NCBI GenBank assembly: GCA_045541395.1
Contig: JAZQIZ010000023.1
Coordinates: 1 to 44,358, forward strand
From: JAZRWQ01 sp045541395
GTDB taxonomy: Bacteria > Bacillota > Clostridia > Oscillospirales > UMGS1783
DNA: 44,358 nucleotides
Direction of reading: 5' to 3'
A program made the translations under genes and the position numbers. The notes beneath the pieces are model-generated. The model worked only from the letters and a program-made list of their open reading frames with translations. It was not told the DNA's origin and did not search any database. Within the stretch, counting starts at the first letter, position 1; every line of letters begins with the position of its first letter. This document shows positions 8,316 to 16,262 of this stretch, piece by piece.

Positions 8316-9032
8316 ATGGTTAAAAATAAGGATTGGTACGTGCGCGGCATACGGGACGGTATGCCCATAGCGCTTGGATACTTTGCGGTGGCTTTCACCT
8401 TAGGCATTGCCGCAAGAAACGCCGGCTTTACAGGGTTTCAGGCCTTTTTGGCAAGCTTTCTTTTAAACGCTTCTGCAGGCGAGTATGCGGGGTTTACCTT
8501 AATTGCCGCAGGGGCAGGCTATTTTGAAGTGGCGCTTATGGAGGCTATTGCAAACGCAAGGTATCTTTTAATGTCGGCCGCTCTTTCTCAGAAATTTGAT
8601 AAAAATACGCCCCTTTTTCACAGGCTTCTTGTTGGGTATGACGTTACGGATGAAATATTCGGTATTTCCATAGCGGTTGAAGGGAAGCTGAATCCCTTTT
8701 ATAATTACGGGGCGATGACGGTAGCTTTGCCCGGCTGGTCGGTGGGCACACTTTTGGGTGTGCTTATGGGCAATATTTTGCCCGGCAATGTTGTAAGCGC
8801 TTTAAGCGTTGGCCTTTACGGTATGTTTCTGGCAATAATTATTCCCCCTGCAAGGAAGGACAGGATAGTTGCCTGCCTTGTTATTATTTCAATGGTATTA
8901 AGCTTTGTGTTTGCAAAGGTTCAGTTTTTCTCCTTTATTCCCGAAGGGGTAAGGGTAATTGCCTTAACAGTAATCATATCCCTTGGCGCCGCCTTCCTTT
9001 TCCCCAGAAAGGAGGAGCAAAATGCAAAATAA
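8316..9032 (+). CDS. azlC: AzlC family branched-chain amino acid exporter large subunit
   Basis: This 238-residue membrane protein has the AzlC start MVKNKDWYVRGIRDGMPIALGYFAVAFTLG, the first helix containing GYFAVAFTLGIAA, and the family signatures FLASFLLNASAGEY and MEAIANARYLLMSAALS. AzlC and AzlD together export branched-chain amino acids and analogues such as 4-azaleucine. I use ATG 8316 rather than TTG 8301 because GGCGGTGA at 8303-8310 is the likely ribosome binding site. It overlaps azlD by 11 bases. Confidence 0.93.
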   Translation: MVKNKDWYVRGIRDGMPIALGYFAVAFTLGIAARNAGFTGFQAFLASFLLNASAGEYAGFTLIAAGAGYFEVALMEAIANARYLLMSAALSQKFDKNTPLFHRLLVGYDVTDEIFGISIAVEGKLNPFYNYGAMTVALPGWSVGTLLGVLMGNILPGNVVSALSVGLYGMFLAIIIPPARKDRIVACLVIISMVLSFVFAKVQFFSFIPEGVRVIALTVIISLGAAFLFPRKEEQNAK

Positions 9033-9330
9033 CATTTATATTTACATTGCGGTTATGGCTATTGTTACCTACGCTATCCGCGTTTTGCCTCTTACTCTTA
9101 TTCGCAAGGAAATTAAAAACGTTTACATACGCTCCTTTTTATATTACGTACCTTACGTTACCCTCGCGGTAATGACCTTCCCTGCCATTGTTGAAGCTAC
9201 AAACAGCATTTGGTCGGGGGTTGCGGCCCTTGTGGTTGGGGCGCTTCTGGCCTATTTCGGGGCGCCGCTATTTTTGGTTTCGGTGCTTTCCTGCGTTACG
9301 GTGTTTGTTCTTGAACTGTTTATTTGCTAA
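9022..9330 (+). CDS. azlD: AzlD family branched-chain amino acid exporter small subunit
   Basis: This encodes 102 residues from ATG 9022 with AAAGGAGG at 9008-9015. It has three to four membrane helices and the AzlD pattern: YAIRVLPLTLIRKEIKN, FLYYVPYVTLAVMTFPAI, and a C-terminal helix pair rich in Ala/Val. It is the obligate small partner of AzlC, and the 11-base overlap supports coupled synthesis. The next gene (PHP domain) follows after 26 bases and may be co-transcribed. Confidence 0.92.
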   Translation: MQNNIYIYIAVMAIVTYAIRVLPLTLIRKEIKNVYIRSFLYYVPYVTLAVMTFPAIVEATNSIWSGVAALVVGALLAYFGAPLFLVSVLSCVTVFVLELFIC

Positions 9331-9356
9331 ACTTATTTCTGAAAGGAAGTATTAAA

Positions 9357-10328
9357 ATGATAAGACAGCAGGCTTTCGGCGAAAATAAAATGCTTAAGGG
9401 TGTTACTCATTTTCATACCACCCGCTCCGACGGTAAGGTTTCCCCTGAGGAGGCTACCCGTATTTATTACGAACACGGCTATGATTTTATTTGTATGACT
9501 GACCACAGAGTATATAATTTAAAATCCTATGCGCCTGAGCTTCCCATTACGGTCATTCCCGGTATGGAGTATGACTGTACTCATTTTAAAAACGAATGGG
9601 GTTTTAAGTGCTTCCATACGGTTACTATGGGCCCTCTTAAGGAGGACGGTAACCCTTATGAGCAGGATCAGTTTTTTGAAAAGAAGGTTTGCCCTACTCA
9701 GGCGGAATACCAGCATTATCTTAATAATCTTGAGTGCGGCGGCCAGCTGACTATCCACTGCCACCCCCATTGGAGCTCAACTCCCCCTGAATTTTTCAGG
9801 GATTTCAAGGGTATTTGTGCCTTTGAGGTTTATAACAACGTTTGTGTTTATGAATCCAGAGAGGACTTTGATAACGGCGCCTATTGGGATGAAATGCTGG
9901 GACAGGGCAGGGTTATCTGGGGTGTTGCTTCCGACGATTCACATCGCCCCGAGCATTTTTGCGGCGGCTGGATAATGGTTAACGCAAAGAATAACGTGCC
10001 CGATATTCTGAAGGCTGTAAAGGAAGGTAAATTCTACGCTTCCACAGGCCCTGTTATTAATGATTTTTATATTGACGATGAAGGTAACGTTCACGTTGAA
10101 TGTGAAGAAGCGGCTTACGTTTCCCTTCACTGCGATAAGCATCCGGGCAAAACTCTGCGCCCTCAAAACGGGGAAGAGACCGTTACCCACGTAAGCTTTA
10201 ATATTACAAACGGCGACTTTAAATGGGAATACGTTCGCGCCTGCGTTATAGGCAAGGACGGGAAGCTCGCCTGGACCAATCCTATATTCCTGAATGAACA
10301 AAAATACGGCAGGTACTGTCAAAAATAA
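9357..10328 (+). CDS. PHP-domain metal-dependent phosphoesterase
   Basis: This encodes 323 residues from ATG 9357, with AAAGGA at 9342-9347; the upstream in-frame TTG overlaps azlD and is rejected. The PHP signature HFHTTRSDG (residues 18-26) supplies the first metal ligands. It is followed by YDFICMTDHRVYN, LTIHCHPHWSS and WGVASDDSHRPEH, matching PHP motifs II-IV. PHP proteins use two or three metal ions to hydrolyse phosphoesters; stand-alone members act on nucleotides, oligonucleotides or small phosphates. The substrate here is unknown. The C-terminal 60 residues look like a beta-rich appendage. It sits in the azlCD transcription unit, ended by a terminator at 10334-10363. Confidence 0.85.
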   Translation: MIRQQAFGENKMLKGVTHFHTTRSDGKVSPEEATRIYYEHGYDFICMTDHRVYNLKSYAPELPITVIPGMEYDCTHFKNEWGFKCFHTVTMGPLKEDGNPYEQDQFFEKKVCPTQAEYQHYLNNLECGGQLTIHCHPHWSSTPPEFFRDFKGICAFEVYNNVCVYESREDFDNGAYWDEMLGQGRVIWGVASDDSHRPEHFCGGWIMVNAKNNVPDILKAVKEGKFYASTGPVINDFYIDDEGNVHVECEEAAYVSLHCDKHPGKTLRPQNGEETVTHVSFNITNGDFKWEYVRACVIGKDGKLAWTNPIFLNEQKYGRYCQK

Positions 10329-10333
10329 ATAAC

Positions 10334-10363
10334 AGCGATCGGGAAAACCGATCGCTATTTTTT
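10334..10363 (+). terminator. Rho-independent terminator
   Basis: AGCGATCGG, short A-rich loop, CCGATCGCT followed by ATTTTTT. It closes the azlCD-PHP unit. Confidence 0.9.
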
Positions 10364-10410
10364 GTCAAAAATGCATCTCCCAAAATAAACCAATTTATTT
10401 TACCCCCTAT

Positions 10411-10506
10411 TTGTAACCGTTTTGTCATCACTTTGGAAATATCTTGCAGTTTTTGTGAAATTTCATCAAAAAACCCATTGACAAGGTAGTTTTTATGTGC
10501 TATCGT
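10411..10506 (+). promoter_or_regulatory. Promoter with Pho-box-like phased repeats
   Basis: The core promoter is TTGACA (10478-10483), 17-base spacer, TATCGT (10501-10506). Upstream, TTGTAAC (10411) and TTGTCAT (10422) form an 11-base phased pair. The same 19-base stretch occurs at the same distance (67 bases to the -35) before the orphan promoter at 32419. The period and sequence resemble PhoP/PhoB boxes, but the regulator is inferred. The rest of 10364-10671 holds no other gene besides an 11-codon ORF. Confidence 0.55.
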
Positions 10507-10541
10507 GGAGATGTAATAATTGGAAAGAGGTACGGTCCAAT

Positions 10542-10750
10542 GTACAGTTTAGTTTAAATTACAATACTAAATAATTAATAAGGATATATTTATGAGAAAG
10601 AAATTATTTGTACTTTTACTGACATGATGATATTTGCTATAGATATACCGTAATCGAATCGGAGAGATAATATGAAAAGAATATTAGTAATTCTTTTAGC
10701 GTTAATAATGACAATATCACTTTTTGCCTGTGGGAAAAATAGTGAAGTTG
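10542..10750 (+). repeat. Leader and signal-peptide direct repeat, copy A
   Basis: About 209 bases from TGTACAGTTTAGTTTAAATT to the codons for GKNSEV match 11788-11996 with about 10 differences. The repeat covers the untranslated leader, an 11-codon ORF and the first about 26 codons of the lipoprotein; downstream the coding sequences are unrelated. Confidence 0.9.
10592..10627 (+). CDS. 11-codon leader ORF (candidate)
   Basis: ATG 10592 reads MRKKLFVLLLT and stops at TGA; AAGGATAT lies upstream as a possible ribosome binding site. It looks like the start of a signal peptide. A second copy (MKKKLFVLLLT) sits at the same place before the next lipoprotein; the differences are few and the reading frame is kept. 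It may be a regulatory leader peptide or the remnant of a broken lipoprotein start. Confidence 0.4.
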   Translation: MRKKLFVLLLT

Positions 10751-11670
10751 AATCTCAGAGCGATACTCCCGTTGAAGAAGATAAAGTGGAAGTGCCGAAT
10801 TCGGAACAGCAGGAAGAGCAGCCTGTAATTGAAGAGAAGTCAAATTTCCTGGCCGAGAATATTGATATGGAACAGGCAATAGAAACTGCCGGCGGTGAAT
10901 TATGGACACAGAAATGGTATATGGATGACAGCGTTCCAAAGGACTCGACTATTGAAATTCCAACGGAGAAGAATATAGTTCTTTCGGGTGTAAATGCCGA
11001 GCGGCTTCCGGTTATAAATAATAACGTGCCTTTTGAAAGTATTATATCTCTTTGTGAAGGAAGATGGATATATTATACTCTAACAGCTACGCAGTATTTT
11101 GCAACTGAGATTGGAGAAACCATAACAGCACCGGCAGGTCTTAGTGAATATGAAGTTGGTTTGCTTCGCCAATCCGATACGGGGTTGTTATATGACGTAA
11201 AAAAATATAATAACGGCGGCTATGTGTATACTTTCTATGACAGAGAATATTCCCTTGAAAAAGGAGAATACGTAACAGATGATCCGACAGTAGTTTACAA
11301 CATAGGCGGTGTTTATATGGAGAACGTACTATCAAGCAAGGATTTCAAAAAATTGCGTGTAGGAGATTCTATTGAAAAAGTTGAATCAATAGATAGTGCT
11401 GTTAGTTTTTATAGATTATTTTTTGCAGGAAAGTCTGAAGAAACTGATTTTTTTGGAGAGTACGCATATGAAAAGACCGCCTCATTGCACCTACTCACCG
11501 ATGGTTTATTGACAGTACATTACGAGCTTGTAGATAATGAATATATAGTTACAGATATGGTTTTCTCGGAGGATTTTATATATGATTCTCCATACATAAA
11601 AGAAAAATACGGCCACTCATATTTAAAGCAGTTTAAAATTCTGCCCCAGGATTATCCGCCGGCAAGCTGA
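10672..11670 (+). CDS. Lipoprotein of unknown function
   Basis: This 332-residue protein has a type II signal peptide, MKRILVILLALIMTISLFAC, with lipobox LFAC-G; Cys20 would be lipidated after cleavage. GGAGAG just upstream supports the start. An acidic, low-complexity linker (about 22-60) follows, then a domain rich in Tyr, Glu and Asp with beta-type spacing. I do not recognise the folded domain. Its signal peptide and leader are duplicated in the next gene while the mature parts are unrelated. It is expected on the outer face of the membrane. A possible hairpin at 11679-11725 follows. Confidence 0.75.
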   Translation: MKRILVILLALIMTISLFACGKNSEVESQSDTPVEEDKVEVPNSEQQEEQPVIEEKSNFLAENIDMEQAIETAGGELWTQKWYMDDSVPKDSTIEIPTEKNIVLSGVNAERLPVINNNVPFESIISLCEGRWIYYTLTATQYFATEIGETITAPAGLSEYEVGLLRQSDTGLLYDVKKYNNGGYVYTFYDREYSLEKGEYVTDDPTVVYNIGGVYMENVLSSKDFKKLRVGDSIEKVESIDSAVSFYRLFFAGKSEETDFFGEYAYEKTASLHLLTDGLLTVHYELVDNEYIVTDMVFSEDFIYDSPYIKEKYGHSYLKQFKILPQDYPPAS

Positions 11671-11678
11671 GCTTTTTC

Positions 11679-11725
11679 GCGGCGCCGATTTTGTAAAATT
11701 CCCCTCTTTAATTTTTCGGCGCCGC
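11679..11725 (+). other. Inverted repeat GCGGCGCCGA/TCGGCGCCGC
   Basis: Two 10-base arms, each palindromic (GGCGCC), face each other across a 27-base AT-rich loop directly after the lipoprotein gene. No T run follows, so it is a poor intrinsic terminator; it may be a protein site or a weak termination structure. Confidence 0.45.
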
Positions 11726-11787
11726 CTTCCTGATTGACCCCTATGCGGCAACAAGACAGACACCTGCGCTGTGAGAGTATACCCTTT

Positions 11788-11996
11788 GTACAGTTTAGTT
11801 TAAATTGCAATACTAAATAATAAAAAAGGATATCTTTATGAAAAAGAAATTATTTGTTCTTTTACTGACATGATGATATTTACTATAGATATACCGTAAT
11901 CGAATCGGAGAGATAATATGAAAAGAATATTAGTAATTCTTTTAGCGTTAATAATGATAATATCACTTTTTGCCTGTGGGAAAAATAGTGAAGTTA
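11788..11996 (+). repeat. Leader and signal-peptide direct repeat, copy B
   Basis: Second copy of 10542-10750. It lacks the Pho-box-like promoter that precedes copy A, so it may depend on read-through or an unrecognised promoter in 11726-11787. Confidence 0.9.
11838..11873 (+). CDS. 11-codon leader ORF, second copy (candidate)
   Basis: ATG 11838 reads MKKKLFVLLLT then TGA, preceded by AAAAAAGGATAT. It is the counterpart of the ORF at 10592; the one residue change (R to K) is conservative. Confidence 0.4.
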   Translation: MKKKLFVLLLT

Positions 11997-13000
11997 AACC
12001 TGAAAGTACTCCTAATGCAGAAGAACCTGAAAGCACTCCTAGTGCAGAAGAACCTGAAAACAGTTCTGTTAGTAATCAGCAGGAAGAGTTAAGCATCATA
12101 CATTTTATGATGGAAGGTGTTGGCCAGTATGAATTGATAGATAAAGGGCTTCAGGATCATACGGATAAACAGAATGTTAAATACAGAACCGTTGTATTTA
12201 ATCCAACAGAATACGTTGAAGATAAAGGCATAATGCTTAATGACGTTGATACCGGCGTAAATATAATTGAGATACTGAAAGAGAATAATAATCAGAATAC
12301 AGGTGTATTTTTATATGATGTATCCGGTGAACTCTATATTGATTTTTTTAATAACAGCGATCTCATCTATTCTCAAACCGGATTTGATGAAAATGAATAT
12401 CCTAATCGTGATTTAACTACTTATTGTGATTTAATTATTAATCCTTGTTCATACGAAAGCCTATACGGTGCAGTAGCTTCATATATCAATAAAAATTATT
12501 CCGACACCGAAACGGTAGGCTTTGCCGCAAGGATCGCCTTCGTACCCAAAGAGCAAAGTGCAGAGTATAAAAGTATATTATCGGTTTGTGAGGAATTGAG
12601 TTTAAACGACTTTACTGCTGAAGAACCGATTTCGTGGTATTTAGACATCACTGAGGACTCTATATTTGCGGATTTAAATAAATATGTAATTGATCACGAC
12701 GTAGAAATACTTGTAGCAAACGAAATGATCCAAATGGACGTATTAAGTAAAATAAAGCAGGAGCATCCGGAATTGAAGATACTGTACTTAGGCTCAACTA
12801 AGGGAGCAATAGAGATGGTGAGCGAGGGTATAGTTGAAGCAGTGATCGCAACCGACTTTTATGAAATGGGGCAAACGGTGGCGGAGGAAATGATAAATAT
12901 TTTAAACGGTAAAAAGCAGACCTCCGAAATCAACCTGGAGCCTACGGTAATTTCAGGTGAAAAGCAGGCACAGGAGCACCTTGAAAAGATCTCACAATAA
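11918..13000 (+). CDS. Periplasmic-binding-protein-like lipoprotein
   Basis: This 360-residue protein has signal peptide and lipobox as in the previous gene (LFAC-G, Cys20). A linker holds two PESTP-type repeats (PESTPNAEE, PESTPSAEE). The mature domain follows the type I sugar-binding (RbsB/LacI-like) plan: an N-terminal strand IIHFMMEGVGQYE, the helix YGAVASYINKNYSDTETVGF, the hinge region VEILVANEMIQMDVLSK, and near the end IVEAVIATDFYEMGQTVAEEMINILNGKK, a typical C-terminal signature. Such proteins bind sugars or autoinducer-like ligands for ABC importers or sensors, but no permease gene is adjacent. The ligand is unknown; a sensor role is possible. Confidence 0.75.
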   Translation: MKRILVILLALIMIISLFACGKNSEVKPESTPNAEEPESTPSAEEPENSSVSNQQEELSIIHFMMEGVGQYELIDKGLQDHTDKQNVKYRTVVFNPTEYVEDKGIMLNDVDTGVNIIEILKENNNQNTGVFLYDVSGELYIDFFNNSDLIYSQTGFDENEYPNRDLTTYCDLIINPCSYESLYGAVASYINKNYSDTETVGFAARIAFVPKEQSAEYKSILSVCEELSLNDFTAEEPISWYLDITEDSIFADLNKYVIDHDVEILVANEMIQMDVLSKIKQEHPELKILYLGSTKGAIEMVSEGIVEAVIATDFYEMGQTVAEEMINILNGKKQTSEINLEPTVISGEKQAQEHLEKISQ

Positions 13001-13034
13001 AAACGCAAGGACTATCCGCCGGAAAAGTAAAAAA

Positions 13035-13066
13035 GAAAGCTTGAGCAATTTGCTCAAGCTTTTTTG
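13035..13066 (+). terminator. Bidirectional terminator
   Basis: AAGCTTGAGCA, loop ATT, TGCTCAAGCTT with TTTTTT on the plus side and T-rich sequence on the minus side. It separates the convergent lipoprotein and flavin reductase genes. Confidence 0.9.
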
Positions 13067-13071
13067 TTTGG

Positions 13072-13638
13072 TTAGTCTCTTATAAGGGTTTGACCTATTT
13101 CGTAAGCGTCGGCTACGGGGGTGCCGAGGCCGTAATATACGGAGTTTACGCCGTCGATAGTTAAGGGGTTGAACTTTGTAAGGTCTACAAGGCCGTTGGG
13201 GCCTAAGATGGATTCATCGATGCTGACGTTTTTGATCTTGCCAAATAAGCGGCAGTTTTCCGGAGTCCAGGAAGAGACTTCACATTCGAGGGCCAAGGGA
13301 AGCTCATTGAAAATGGGAGCGTTTACAAATTTGCTTTTTGTGACGGTCCAGCAAACGTGGGCCATTTTATGAGGATCCTCATTGGCGGAAACTATGCCCA
13401 CATAATCGGCTTCGGTAACGTTTTTAACGTCGGGTACAGAGACGGTGAAGGCTTTGCAGTTTTCGATATTGCGGGCGGTTTTATGGGTATCATCCAGGCA
13501 GATGAAAATTTCATCCTCCTCGGAGATGCCGCCCCATGCGGCGGTCATGGCGTTGGGAGAGCCGTCTTCATTATAGGTGCCTAAGATAAATACGGGCATA
13601 GGATATACCCAGTGCTTGGAGCCAAAGTCTTTACGCAT
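13072..13638 (-). CDS. Flavin reductase family protein
   Basis: This 188-residue protein belongs to the FMN-binding split-barrel flavin reductase family. The N-terminal pattern YPMPVFILGTYNEDGSPNAMTAAWGG matches the FMN-binding strand and loop (PNxxTxAW), followed by HKTARNIENCKAFTVSVP. Members reduce flavins with NAD(P)H or act as flavoprotein oxidoreductases. It lies 32 bases behind the iron alcohol dehydrogenase on the same strand, so the two are probably co-transcribed. Confidence 0.88.
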   Translation of the reverse strand: MRKDFGSKHWVYPMPVFILGTYNEDGSPNAMTAAWGGISEEDEIFICLDDTHKTARNIENCKAFTVSVPDVKNVTEADYVGIVSANEDPHKMAHVCWTVTKSKFVNAPIFNELPLALECEVSSWTPENCRLFGKIKNVSIDESILGPNGLVDLTKFNPLTIDGVNSVYYGLGTPVADAYEIGQTLIRD

Positions 13639-13670
13639 AGTGATTCCTCCTGTTTATTATAATGGGGGTT

Positions 13671-14798
13671 TTAATTTTTTAAAGCCGTAAGGAAAATACG
13701 TTTGATATCCTCAAGGGTAGGCTTTACGGGGTTAGTTTCGGTGCAGCTGTCATTAAGTGCGTTTTGGCAGGCGGTATCAAGCTGAGAGATAAATTCTTGC
13801 TTTTTATCTTTAATAGCCTCGGAAAGGGAGGGGATATTCATTTTAGCAAGGTATTCTCTTATCAGCCTTAAGAGGTTTATTATGCTTTGGCGCACGTTGG
13901 GACCGCCGACGCCCATTATTTTGGCAATATAGGCGTAATGGCCGGCAACGGGAGTAAGGCTGCCGTTGATACCGGAGTTATATTCAATAACGTAAGGCAG
14001 AAGCAGGGCATTGGCGCGGCCGTGGGAAAGATGGGTTATGGCGCCAAGGGCGTGAGCCATAGAATGGGTTATGCCTAAGGAGGCATTGGAGAAGGAGATA
14101 CCTGCAAGGCAGGAGGCGTTAAGCATACCCTGACGGGCCTCTAAATTATTGGGCTCGTTATAGGACGTTAAAAGATGCTGAGAAATGAGCCAGAGGGCCT
14201 TTTCTGCAGGGGCATTTGTAAAATCGTTGGAATCCACGGAAACAAAGGATTCTATTGCGTGGGTCAGAGCGTCCATACCCGTATCGGCGGTAATATGAGG
14301 AGGCACCGAAAGAATAAGGTTGGCATCCAGCACGGCCGCATCGGGCAGAACGTGTTCGGTAACGATAGGATATTTTATTTTATGAACGTTATCGGAAACT
14401 ACCGAGAAGCAGGTTACTTCACTGCCGGTACCGGCGGTAGTGGGGATAGCGAGAAGATTGCAGATATGATCTTTAAATTCTCTGAGGGCAAAAAAGTCGA
14501 TTATCTTGGCGGTATCGATAGCGCTGCCGCCGCCGAAGGCGATTATAAGATCGGGCTTATAGCTGATCATATGGGCAACGCCGCGGGAGATTATTTCAAT
14601 ATCCGGATCGGGCTTTACCTCATCAAAAATATGAACGGTTATATTTTTCTTCTCAAACTGCTCGGAAACGTATTTCACCTTGCCGCTTTCCACCATAAAC
14701 TTATCGCATACTATACAAACGCGGTTTATGTTTTCGAAAAGGGTGGTCAGGTCGGTTTCGCCTATATACATTCTTGTTTTGTGAACGAAGGTTGTCAT
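13671..14798 (-). CDS. Iron-containing alcohol dehydrogenase
   Basis: This 375-residue protein has the group III dehydrogenase features: GGGSAIDTAK (NAD-binding, about residues 89-98), IPTTAGTGSEVT, TGMDALTHAIESFVS, and HSMAHALGAITHLSHGRANALLLP with the conserved metal-binding His residues; the Asp ligand precedes them in the family. It oxidises alcohols or reduces aldehydes with NAD(P)(H). The N-terminal 12 residues are atypical but the start has GGAGT upstream. A promoter lies at 14829-14857. The substrate is not predictable; butanol-, ethanol- and 1,3-propanediol-type enzymes share this pattern. Confidence 0.92.
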   Translation of the reverse strand: MTTFVHKTRMYIGETDLTTLFENINRVCIVCDKFMVESGKVKYVSEQFEKKNITVHIFDEVKPDPDIEIISRGVAHMISYKPDLIIAFGGGSAIDTAKIIDFFALREFKDHICNLLAIPTTAGTGSEVTCFSVVSDNVHKIKYPIVTEHVLPDAAVLDANLILSVPPHITADTGMDALTHAIESFVSVDSNDFTNAPAEKALWLISQHLLTSYNEPNNLEARQGMLNASCLAGISFSNASLGITHSMAHALGAITHLSHGRANALLLPYVIEYNSGINGSLTPVAGHYAYIAKIMGVGGPNVRQSIINLLRLIREYLAKMNIPSLSEAIKDKKQEFISQLDTACQNALNDSCTETNPVKPTLEDIKRIFLTALKN

Positions 14799-14828
14799 AA
14801 TAATACTCCTTGGGAATTTGCTATAACT

Positions 14829-14857
14829 ATTTTACTACAGGAAGGCGGAAAAATCAA
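14829..14857 (-). promoter_or_regulatory. Promoter for the alcohol dehydrogenase unit
   Basis: Read on the minus strand: TTGATT (14857-14852), 17-base spacer, TAAAAT (14834-14829). The -35 overlaps the end of the HAD gene. Confidence 0.65.
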
Positions 14858-15471
14858 TGGTTGGCTTTTATAAGTGAGTCTATGACCGTATAGCCGGAGC
14901 CTTCGGTTATTATTTGATGGCCGCCGCTGTAAAGAAAGGTTTTGGCGTTTAAAATATTGGCAACCTCCAGGTCGTGATACGAATCGCCTATATAAATAAG
15001 GCTTTCTATATCCTTATGCTCCTCTAAGAACTTATAAGCAAGCTCCTTTTTAGATGAGGCATATACACTGTCCATACCGAGAATACCTTCAAAGTAATGG
15101 GAGATATTAAACATACTTACCTGTTCATTTAAAATGCTTTGCTTACTTGCGGATAAAATAAACTGCTTTGAGCCTTCATTTTTAAACTTTTCCAAAGCTT
15201 CAATTGCATCGCAGTTAAGAGGTGCAAGCTTTGCCATAGGAATATAAATATCCATATATTCATGGGCAAGGACTTCGTAAGGCTTTTTACTAAGATCAAA
15301 GCCTGCGCGCCTATAATAATCTTCAATAGGGAAGCCGAATACTTTATGGTAAGCCTCCATAGTAGGCAGGGTTTTATACCCGTTGTTATAAAGGAGGCGA
15401 TTTATACAGTATAGGCAGACGTCAAGGTCGTTAAAAAGGGTACCGTTCCAATCCCATATTACGTAGTTCAT
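14854..15471 (-). CDS. HAD-family hydrolase
   Basis: This 205-residue protein has a HAD core: motif I near the N terminus is VIWDWNGTLFND (nucleophile Asp7), motif II includes FILSASKQSI, motif III the Lys of ASSKKELAYK, and motif IV IGDSYHDLEVA. Residue 9, usually the general-acid Asp of DxDGT, is Asn here (DWNGT). That variant occurs in some HAD groups, so it may still be active. PGP/phosphoglycolate-phosphatase-like substrates are plausible. The start overlaps the stop of the repressor gene by one base (TAATG), so it is co-translated with the phage repressor. Confidence 0.88.
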   Translation of the reverse strand: MNYVIWDWNGTLFNDLDVCLYCINRLLYNNGYKTLPTMEAYHKVFGFPIEDYYRRAGFDLSKKPYEVLAHEYMDIYIPMAKLAPLNCDAIEALEKFKNEGSKQFILSASKQSILNEQVSMFNISHYFEGILGMDSVYASSKKELAYKFLEEHKDIESLIYIGDSYHDLEVANILNAKTFLYSGGHQIITEGSGYTVIDSLIKANH

Positions 15472-16136
15472 TAGCTTATACCTCTTTGAAGGGCAATGGC
15501 TTTGCCCAGGATGCGAATATTTTTACCGTCATTTTTATAAAACTCCATTGGCTTGTAAGCGGGGTTTTCCGGGCGGAGAATTACTCTGTCGCCTAACTTA
15601 TATACCCTTTTGAGGGTGGCTTCGTCATCAATAAGCACGGCGGCGATCTCACCGTCATTTACGTCGGGGCAGCTTTTTATTAATACTATATCCCCGTTAA
15701 AAATACCTGCGTTGATCATACTGTCACCTTTAACTTTAAGGCAAAAGTCGGCATCGGTATTCTCTCCTGCGGCAACAAAAGCTTCAAAGCCCTCCTGCAC
15801 CCAGATAGGCTCACCTGCGGCAATGTTGCCTAAAAGGGGCAGCTTCTTTAAGGTCACGGGGAAGAGGTTGGCAGCATTTAAATAGGGCTTTTCTTCAGCG
15901 GTAGTATTTTTATCTTCATCATACCCCATAAGCCATAAAGGGTTTACCTTTAAATAGGCCGCCATTGCATAAAGGGTGGTTACCTTGGGCGCCATTTTGG
16001 CATTCTGGTAACGGGAGATGGTGGCGGCGGAAAGGGAAAGAGCTTCACCTAAGGTATGGGTGGTTTCATTTCTTGCGGATAACGTATCGGAGAGCCTTTG
16101 GGCAAAGACTTCCTTTTTGATCTCGCGGTACTCCAT
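15471..16136 (-). CDS. LexA/cI-type repressor (HTH plus S24 peptidase)
   Basis: This 221-residue protein has an XRE-type helix-turn-helix at about residues 12-68 (LGEALSLSAATISRYQNAKMAPK) and a C-terminal S24 LexA-like peptidase. The catalytic dyad is visible: Ser139 in KGDSM and Lys176 in ATLKRVYK. The probable self-cleavage bond is Ala107-Gly108 in IAAGEP. Such repressors are inactivated by RecA during DNA damage. It diverges from the phage structural cluster; its own -35 overlaps a TTGCG-type palindrome (autoregulation), and similar palindromes precede the phage genes. It is the only lysogeny-type gene seen in the window. Confidence 0.93.
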   Translation of the reverse strand: MEYREIKKEVFAQRLSDTLSARNETTHTLGEALSLSAATISRYQNAKMAPKVTTLYAMAAYLKVNPLWLMGYDEDKNTTAEEKPYLNAANLFPVTLKKLPLLGNIAAGEPIWVQEGFEAFVAAGENTDADFCLKVKGDSMINAGIFNGDIVLIKSCPDVNDGEIAAVLIDDEATLKRVYKLGDRVILRPENPAYKPMEFYKNDGKNIRILGKAIALQRGIS

Positions 16137-16173
16137 TTTTATTCTCCTTTCGGGGAAATATACTTACGAGGGT

Positions 16174-16202
16174 ATCATAACATAATTTTTTGCGTTTTGC
16201 AA
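16174..16202 (-). promoter_or_regulatory. Promoter of the S24 repressor gene
   Basis: Read on the minus strand: TTGCAA (16202-16197), 17-base spacer, TATGAT (16179-16174). Its -35 lies inside the palindrome TTGCGTTTTGCAA (16190-16202), so the repressor probably controls its own synthesis. Confidence 0.75.
16190..16202. promoter_or_regulatory. Operator O1 (TTGCGTTTTGCAA)
   Basis: Palindrome with one mismatch to TTGCG-N3-CGCAA, overlapping the repressor -35. A half site (TTGCGAAAA) follows at 16211-16219, next to the lytic -35. Confidence 0.7.
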
Positions 16203-16222
16203 TAGTTTTGTTGCGAAAAGTA

Positions 16223-16251
16223 TTGACAAAGAGAAAAATATCCAGTATAAT
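16223..16251 (+). promoter_or_regulatory. Lytic/late promoter of the phage cluster
   Basis: Perfect consensus TTGACA (16223-16228), 17-base spacer, TATAAT (16246-16251). Its strength implies that it must be held off by the repressor. Confidence 0.9.
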
Positions 16252-16262
16252 AAATATAGGTA

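Noticed and set aside
14175..14873. 232-residue plus-strand ORF opposite the alcohol dehydrogenase
   Set aside because: The minus frame has all the expected enzyme motifs; the plus frame has none.
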